Positions 7,344 through 9,487 of a stretch of DNA of 9,487 bases are shown here, one piece after another. Position numbers and translations under genes: made by a program. Position 1 is the stretch's first letter, and every line of letters starts with the position of its first letter. The notes below the pieces were generated by a model that was not told where the DNA came from, did no database searches, and saw only the letters and a list, made by a program, of their open reading frames with translations. Source of the stretch: Verrucomicrobiales bacterium (GTDB lineage Bacteria > Verrucomicrobiota > Verrucomicrobiia > Verrucomicrobiales > Akkermansiaceae); NCBI GenBank assembly GCA_003483645.1, contig DMYM01000107.1, positions 4,239-13,725 of the forward strand, given 5' to 3'.

Positions 7344-8045
7344 ATGAACATTGCAACAAGCAGCCGGCGCAAGGGCTTCACTCTCGTGGAACTTCTTGTG
7401 GTGATTGCGATCATCGTCGCCCTCGCCTCGATGGCAACCCCTCAGATCTTCAAGGCTCTGAAGCGTGCTGCCCTCGCGGAAGCCATCAATAACGCAAAAC
7501 AAGTCAAACTGGCGCTGGATTCCTTCGCCACTGACTTTGACGGCCAGTATCCCAGCGACGATACCGCAGAGTATGTCTCTGAAGGTGGAACTGGAACGAC
7601 CTACTCCAACGATTATTTCCGCCAGATGTTTCTCTCCGGAGATACCGAATCGGAGACGATTTTCTGGGTGAAGAACTCGGCCGTCGCGTCCAAGGGCGAG
7701 CCGGATAACAAGGTCAAGGAAGGCGGACGGGTACAAGCGGACCAGGTCCTTCAGGAAGGTGACACTCACTGGGCCTATATCACCGACCAGACCAACCTGG
7801 ACACGGGCAGCCGCCCCCTCATTCTCGACGGATACAAGAATAACACCTCCGAGTGGGATCCGGACACCTGGGACAACAAGGTGATCGTGCTGCGTATCGA
7901 CGGGGCCTGTAAGCCCATGCGCATGCGTGCATCCGATCTCAAAGTCCTGGACGGATCCAAGAAGGACATCCTTTCCGCCCAGGCCGACGCATGGGACGGT
8001 GAAAGCCCCACGGACCTCCTGAAACAGCCCCAGCCGGGCAGCTAG
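7344..8045 (+). CDS. Type II secretion/type IV pilin-like pseudopilin with prepilin peptidase site
   Basis: Precursor of a class III pilin-like protein of 233 residues. A short basic leader (MNIATSSRRKG) ends at a prepilin peptidase site, cut between Gly11 and Phe12. Mature Phe1 would be N-methylated, and Glu5 (precursor Glu16) and Pro22 (precursor Pro33) are at their conserved places in the hydrophobic helix. The helix continues as an amphipathic stem (about 40-62) and leads into a GspG-like TDFDGQYPSDD region (63-73). The remaining 160 residues form an acidic, Asp/Asn/Gly/Trp-rich globular domain (WDPDTWDNK at 171-179) that I cannot assign to a named family. There is one cysteine. ATG 7344 was chosen because it gives a normal leader length; the frame is open further upstream without resemblance. 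No secretion or pilus genes are adjacent, so the partner machine is unknown. It ends in its own terminator and looks like a single-gene unit. Whether it is a GspG/H-type minor pseudopilin or a lineage-specific paralogue is open. Confidence 0.88.
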   Translation: MNIATSSRRKGFTLVELLVVIAIIVALASMATPQIFKALKRAALAEAINNAKQVKLALDSFATDFDGQYPSDDTAEYVSEGGTGTTYSNDYFRQMFLSGDTESETIFWVKNSAVASKGEPDNKVKEGGRVQADQVLQEGDTHWAYITDQTNLDTGSRPLILDGYKNNTSEWDPDTWDNKVIVLRIDGACKPMRMRASDLKVLDGSKKDILSAQADAWDGESPTDLLKQPQPGS

Positions 8046-8073
8046 GGAGTATTTCGTCATTCAATCTGAACAG

Positions 8074-8103
8074 AAGGCCGGCGTTTGAACGCCGGCCTTT
8101 TTT
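8074..8103 (+). terminator. Rho-independent terminator after the pseudopilin gene
   Basis: A GC-rich perfect stem (AAGGCCGGCGT pairing with ACGCCGGCCTT around a TTGA loop) is followed by a run of six T residues partly shared with the stem base. It lies 29 bp past the pseudopilin stop. Read on the minus strand the hairpin lacks a proper T-run, so it should serve the plus-strand gene and not the convergent PPIase gene. Confidence 0.93.
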
Positions 8104-8161
8104 CTTGGTCAGGCAGGGAAACCCGCGGCCCGGATCTCACAACCGTGCACCGCTCGCAACC

Positions 8162-9262
8162 TTAAAGTCCACGCTCCAGGACATCGAAGAAAACCTCGAT
8201 GTATTTTTTCTCCCGCTCCCGCAGCCCCTTGCGGTAGTCCCGGAGCCCATCCCGTCGTTTGACGGCCTCCAGAGCGGCCAGGACTTCTTCGCGCGCCTCC
8301 TCAAAACCTCGCTCACGGGCGGTCTTCTTTTCCAGCACCTCCAGGATGTGCCATCCAATCTTGCTCCGGACGAGGACGGGCTTCCTGACCTCTGCTGAAA
8401 AAAGCGCCTCCTGCAGGTCAGCGGGAACACGCTCACTCCGCAGCCAGCCGAGATCACCCCCCTTGCCCCTGGTCCGTTCATCCTCGCTGAGCCGGTGAGC
8501 CAGCCCGACAAATTCCGCTCCCTTGGCCAGCTCGTGCAGGGTCTCCCGCAGGCTCCTTCCCACCGCTTCGGCCGTCTCCGCCTCCAGACCCACCGTGGAG
8601 CGAAAGATGTGCCGTGCGCGCACCCGCTCCGGTTGGCCCAGGCGGTGCCTGTTTTCTTCAAACCAGACTTTCGCCTCCTTCTCACTGACCTCGATCTCGA
8701 TCATGTTCTCCAGATACTTCTCCTGCTGGATCCGGGCCGCGATGCGGTAACGCATCTCCTTCTCGCTCCATCCCAGCTCCCCGAGGGACGCGAGGTAGGC
8801 CGCCTCACTCGAAAACCGCCGGGTGAAGTGAGTCAACTCGTCCTCGATCTCCGCCTCGGACACAGGCACCTCCGACTGGCTGAAGCGCACTTTGATTCGC
8901 AACAGGTGCAGGTCGATCAGTTCGTTGAGGGCCGCTCGGCGGAGAAGGAGCCGTTCTTCCCGCGGGATTCCCTCCAGACTGCGCCCCGCCCGCCACAGGG
9001 TTTCCTCCACCCGGCGCTCCACCTGGGTGAGCAGGATCGGCTGGTAGTGAATCCGGGCCACAACGCCCTCGCCCTTGGCGGCCTCGATCACGTCCGGGCT
9101 GTTTGGCGCCTTGCGCGCTAAGGATTTTCGAAGGGGACCTCCGATGAGAAAGAGATCGATCACGAGATACAGGATCAGGATCACGATCGAGTAGAGCACC
9201 GCCCGCACCATGGCACCCTTGTCCACCATGGGCCGGGTGGAAGCGGATACAGGATCGGACAC
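8162..9262 (-). CDS. Membrane-anchored parvulin-type peptidyl-prolyl cis-trans isomerase (PpiC/SurA/PrsA-like)
   Basis: Predicted periplasmic foldase tethered to the inner membrane, catalysing proline isomerisation in exported proteins. Of 366 residues, about 21-40 form one hydrophobic helix without an obvious signal cleavage site. A SurA-N-like helical chaperone region follows (about 66-200), with VERRVEETL (81-89) and ALNELIDLHLL (111-121). The parvulin domain is at about 211-312: RVRARHIF (213-220, catalytic-type His218), FVGLAHRLSED (251-261), GKGGDLGWL (267-274), LQEALFSAEV (283-292) and KIGWHILEV (301-309). The C-terminus is charged and helical. The start shown is GTG 9262. An ATG at 9211 with AAGGG at good spacing would give MVRAVLYSIV and may be the true start. 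It lies 71 bp downstream of the L,D-transpeptidase gene on the same strand and converges on the pseudopilin gene. The single parvulin domain differs from the two of E. coli SurA. Confidence 0.87.
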   Translation of the reverse strand: MSDPVSASTRPMVDKGAMVRAVLYSIVILILYLVIDLFLIGGPLRKSLARKAPNSPDVIEAAKGEGVVARIHYQPILLTQVERRVEETLWRAGRSLEGIPREERLLLRRAALNELIDLHLLRIKVRFSQSEVPVSEAEIEDELTHFTRRFSSEAAYLASLGELGWSEKEMRYRIAARIQQEKYLENMIEIEVSEKEAKVWFEENRHRLGQPERVRARHIFRSTVGLEAETAEAVGRSLRETLHELAKGAEFVGLAHRLSEDERTRGKGGDLGWLRSERVPADLQEALFSAEVRKPVLVRSKIGWHILEVLEKKTARERGFEEAREEVLAALEAVKRRDGLRDYRKGLREREKKYIEVFFDVLERGL

Positions 9263-9277
9263 GGGTGGAATTGTCGC

Positions 9278-9287
9278 TGACCGGTCA
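9278..9287. repeat. 10-bp perfect palindrome between the transpeptidase and PPIase genes
   Basis: TGACCGGTCA is perfectly self-complementary and sits 16 bp upstream of the PPIase GTG, in the 71-bp gap behind the transpeptidase gene. It could be an operator half-site pair or chance. No promoter consensus was convincing around it. Confidence 0.25.
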
Positions 9288-9333
9288 CAAATTGCCGAGT
9301 GTCAAATCCCGATGTCCCAATGCCCCGCCTTTC

Positions 9334-9487
9334 TCACCGGATGACCACCTTCGCGCCGGGCCGCACCAGGGTGGGAAAGCGGGCGGCGTCCCAGTTGGCG
9401 AGACGAATGCAGCCCGCACTGAGAGAACGCCCGATTGTTCGAGGGCTGGCAGTGCCGTGGATTCCGATCCCGGACTTGGTCAGGCCC
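9334..9487 (-). CDS. L,D-transpeptidase (YkuD domain), C-terminal end only
   Basis: The last 50 codons of a gene entering from the right edge. The translated tail carries the YkuD signature: GIGIHGT (visible residues 6-12) with the conserved His, then IGRSLSAGCIRLAN (18-31) with the catalytic Cys, then NWDAARF and the closing strand RPGAKVVIR. These enzymes make 3-3 cross-links in peptidoglycan or attach proteins to it, working outside the cytoplasmic membrane through a cysteine acyl-enzyme. The gene ends in TGA right after the YkuD domain, so there is no C-terminal extension; any signal peptide, LysM or other N-terminal domain lies outside the window. The PPIase gene follows on the same strand after 71 bp without a visible terminator, so co-transcription is possible. 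Confidence 0.92.
   Translation of the reverse strand, partial: GLTKSGIGIHGTASPRTIGRSLSAGCIRLANWDAARFPTLVRPGAKVVIR

Noticed and set aside
7293..8060. A 255-codon minus-strand open frame opposite the pseudopilin
   Set aside because: The plus strand carries a complete prepilin leader, conserved Glu5 and Pro22 and a terminator in the right orientation; the antisense frame has no recognisable features.
9211..9262. Calling the PPIase N-terminus a cleavable signal peptide
   Set aside because: The hydrophobic stretch is preceded by up to 20 residues and followed by basic residues (RKSLARK) with no small-residue cleavage motif, so an uncleaved anchor fits better.
1..9487. Search for a defence island, CRISPR array, insertion sequence, tRNA or novel multi-gene system
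   Set aside because: Nearly all of the window is covered by genes of well-known families; spacers are short, no repeat array, transposase, terminal inverted repeats or cloverleaf-like sequence was seen. RecG and RecJ here are ordinary housekeeping forms, not defence-associated helicase-nuclease variants.

Overview
The window looks like ordinary chromosomal DNA from a Gram-negative (diderm) bacterium of moderately high GC content. It carries a lipid A kinase (LpxK), a LolC/E-type lipoprotein-release permease, an anchored periplasmic parvulin and an L,D-transpeptidase, which together imply an outer membrane with LPS and a peptidoglycan wall. The N-terminal region of the LpxK, the LolC-type protein and the pseudopilin style remind me of Verrucomicrobiota (Opitutae-like) proteins. 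That placement is inference from memory of the families, not a search result.

Layout. Positions 1-663 (minus) hold the N-terminal part of a LolC/E-family ABC permease that runs off the left edge. A divergent spacer with an 11-bp direct repeat separates it from a small glyoxalase I-like VOC gene (817-1191, plus). Convergent to that is a three-gene minus-strand cluster, lpxK (6318-5095), recJ (5040-3346) and recG (3283-1247). It is tightly packed, and recJ and recG may overlap. Divergent from lpxK is rph (RNase PH, 6421-7203, plus), reached across a 102-bp spacer with three TGCGACC repeats. A solitary type II secretion/type IV pilin-like pseudopilin (7344-8045, plus) follows and ends in a strong intrinsic terminator. 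On the minus strand from the right edge come the C-terminus of a YkuD-type L,D-transpeptidase (9487-9334) and a membrane-anchored parvulin-type peptidyl-prolyl isomerase (9262-8162).

Functionally the window mixes envelope biogenesis (LolC-like, LpxK, PPIase, L,D-transpeptidase, pseudopilin) with recombination repair (RecJ, RecG) and tRNA 3'-end maturation (RNase PH). I see no mobile element, CRISPR array, toxin-antitoxin pair, rRNA or tRNA, and no convincing undescribed system. The points most worth a second look are the LolC-type gene without a canonical start codon, the small repeats in the divergent spacers, the isolated pseudopilin unit, and the general weakness of Shine-Dalgarno sequences in front of the starts.
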